DNA of 64,000 bases, taken from positions 110,512 through 174,511 of the forward strand of contig JALHLR010000002.1 in the NCBI GenBank assembly GCA_022844475.1, read 5' to 3'. The DNA is from Hyphomonadaceae bacterium. GTDB taxonomy: Bacteria > Pseudomonadota > Alphaproteobacteria > Caulobacterales > Hyphomonadaceae. Shown here piece by piece: positions 63,048 to 64,000 of the stretch. Under the pieces are notes generated by a model. The model saw only the letters and a list, made by a program, of their open reading frames with translations. It was not told where the DNA came from and did no database searches. Numbering within the stretch: position 1 is the first letter of the stretch; every line of letters starts with the position of its first letter. A program made the translations under genes and the position numbers.

Positions 63048-63692
63048 ATGACATTTGAAGTCGTTCACAAGTCCCAGGTTCGCTCCGGCGGTCGGGCTCG
63101 CGCTGTTACGGGCAGGAAACTCACCGGTCAGAAACCCGCCCTCAAGATGAAAGAGGTCATGGCCATCCGCATTCGGCTCCAGATGGCGGGGAAGATTCGT
63201 GAACTCGCCCTCTTCAATCTCGGGATCGACAGCAAGCTGCGAGGGTGTGACCTCGTTCGACTTCGGGTGGAGGATGTGGCCGTCGCTGGAACGGTCAAGA
63301 ACCGGGCCGCCATTGTGCAGAAGAAAACCGGGCGGCCAGTCCAGTTCGAAATCACCGACCAGGCCCGGGCGGCGGTTGGCGATCTGATTCAGAAGCACGG
63401 CTTGTCGGGTTCTGACTTCCTGTTTCACAGCCGCCTTGCATCTTCGGAGCGATTGTCGACCCGGCAGTACGCAAGGCTGGTTCAAGGCTGGGTAAGTTCG
63501 ATCGGTCTCAACCCGGCCACCTACGGCACACATTCGCTGCGGCGAACCAAGGTGGCGATGATCTACCGGAAGACCGGCAACCTGCGTGCGGTCCAGCTCC
63601 TCCTGGGACACACCAAGCTCGAAAGCACCATTCGATATCTCGGCGTGGAGGTCGATGACGCCTTGGCTCTTTCCGAGCAGGTCGACCTCTGA
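63048..63692 (+). CDS. Tyrosine-type recombinase/integrase, short catalytic form
   Basis: A 214-aa tyrosine recombinase consisting almost only of the catalytic domain. Active-site residues are the first Arg in K-L-R-G-C-D-L-V-R-L near 72, H-S-L-R-R near 165-169, and G-H-T-K-L-E-S-T with the Tyr of R-Y-L-G near 188-200. It lacks an SAM-like N-terminal arm domain of normal length, so it may need a partner or act on short sites; such short forms are common in alphaproteobacterial mobile elements. ATG 63048 was chosen with GAAGG upstream. Confidence 0.88.
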   Translation: MTFEVVHKSQVRSGGRARAVTGRKLTGQKPALKMKEVMAIRIRLQMAGKIRELALFNLGIDSKLRGCDLVRLRVEDVAVAGTVKNRAAIVQKKTGRPVQFEITDQARAAVGDLIQKHGLSGSDFLFHSRLASSERLSTRQYARLVQGWVSSIGLNPATYGTHSLRRTKVAMIYRKTGNLRAVQLLLGHTKLESTIRYLGVEVDDALALSEQVDL

Positions 63693-63841
63693 GGGCCTCA
63701 ACGGAAGTGGCCGGCGCCCTCCAATCCGGCCATTTCCGCAGCCCTGGGAGCAATGCACGGATCTTCGCCCAAAATCGGCCGTTGCCCGCATCTGGGACCC
63801 ATGCTTCCGTGTTGCCTTGTCGAAAAGATTCTGGGGGAAGC

Positions 63842-64000
63842 ATGCGCGAGGCGAAGCCAGTCCTTCTGGTCGTTCTGACGTTGCTTGCGCTTCTGGGCGC
63901 GGGTTTCATTGCTCTTGCGAACATCGGCGACGCGTCGGTTGTTGCGGCTACCGGAGGCGTCTATGGCGCACTGGAGTCAGCCGGCGCGCAAGACAATGTC
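63842..64000 (+). CDS. Exported protein, N-terminal part only
   Basis: The first 53 codons of a gene that runs off the window. The N-terminus M-R-E-A-K-P-V-L-L-V-V-L-T-L-L is a membrane anchor or signal peptide (about residues 6-27). GGGGGAAG precedes the ATG at close spacing. Too little remains to name it. Confidence 0.55.
   Translation, partial: MREAKPVLLVVLTLLALLGAGFIALANIGDASVVAATGGVYGALESAGAQDNV

Overview
The window is 64 kb of a high-GC (roughly 60-65% by eye) alphaproteobacterial chromosome. The strongest lineage mark is the tRNA-His at 59076-59152, which lacks the encoded G-1 and carries U72/A73, the form known from Alphaproteobacteria. The fused CysNC, the DUF6489 and DUF2239 proteins and the general gene style suggest a Hyphomonadaceae/Caulobacterales-type heterotroph, but the genus is inference. 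There are no rRNAs, insertion sequences or CRISPR arrays. Two tRNAs are present: Val-CAC and His-GTG.

Layout. 1-13 kb holds scattered housekeeping genes: a dienelactone hydrolase tail, an orphan ParA ATPase, glutathione reductase, rpiA, small conserved proteins, a short-chain dehydrogenase, a quinone-oxidoreductase-like protein, an AMP-forming acyl-CoA ligase with a structured leader, and divergent glmU and gph. 13-20 kb has tRNA-Val, an MFS carrier with a clear intrinsic terminator, a valine-degradation pair (isobutyryl-CoA dehydrogenase-like and 3-hydroxyisobutyryl-CoA hydrolase), a GNAT protein and hemB. 20.3-30.2 kb is a type II secretion system in two divergent operons (L-M-C-D-K and E-F-H-I-J). 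It has no gene for the major pseudopilin GspG, nor for GspN or the prepilin peptidase.

30.3-40.5 kb is the most distinctive part. It encodes a GMC dehydrogenase with its Tat-exported small subunit, a Baeyer-Villiger monooxygenase with an altered fingerprint residue, two DUF1080 (3-keto-disaccharide hydrolase family) lipoproteins, an MFS sugar/nucleoside carrier, two sugar isomerase/epimerase-like TIM barrels (one exported, one cytosolic) and a Gfo/Idh/MocA dehydrogenase. Read together this looks like a 3-keto-glycoside utilisation locus: sugar oxidation at C3, cleavage of the oxidised glycoside, uptake and re-reduction.

40.5-52.5 kb is tyrosine/homogentisate catabolism, all on the minus strand: hppD, then a molybdenum hydroxylase pair (IorA/IorB type), an Ntn-hydrolase acylase, maiA, hmgA, an unknown 296-aa protein, fahA and a 3-oxoacid CoA-transferase pair. 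The acylase gene overlaps or abuts maiA, and the unknown gene follows hmgA by 3 bp, so both belong to the operon.

52.6-59 kb has a ZIP-type metal carrier with a near-perfect Zur/Fur-like palindrome, sulfate activation (cysD-cysNC) and an AsmA-family protein. After tRNA-His the character changes to lower GC and few genes: a hybrid histidine kinase, a secreted orphan, a small tyrosine recombinase and a truncated gene at the edge. This may be the start of a genomic island beginning at tRNA-His. Regulators for the two catabolic loci are not in the window.
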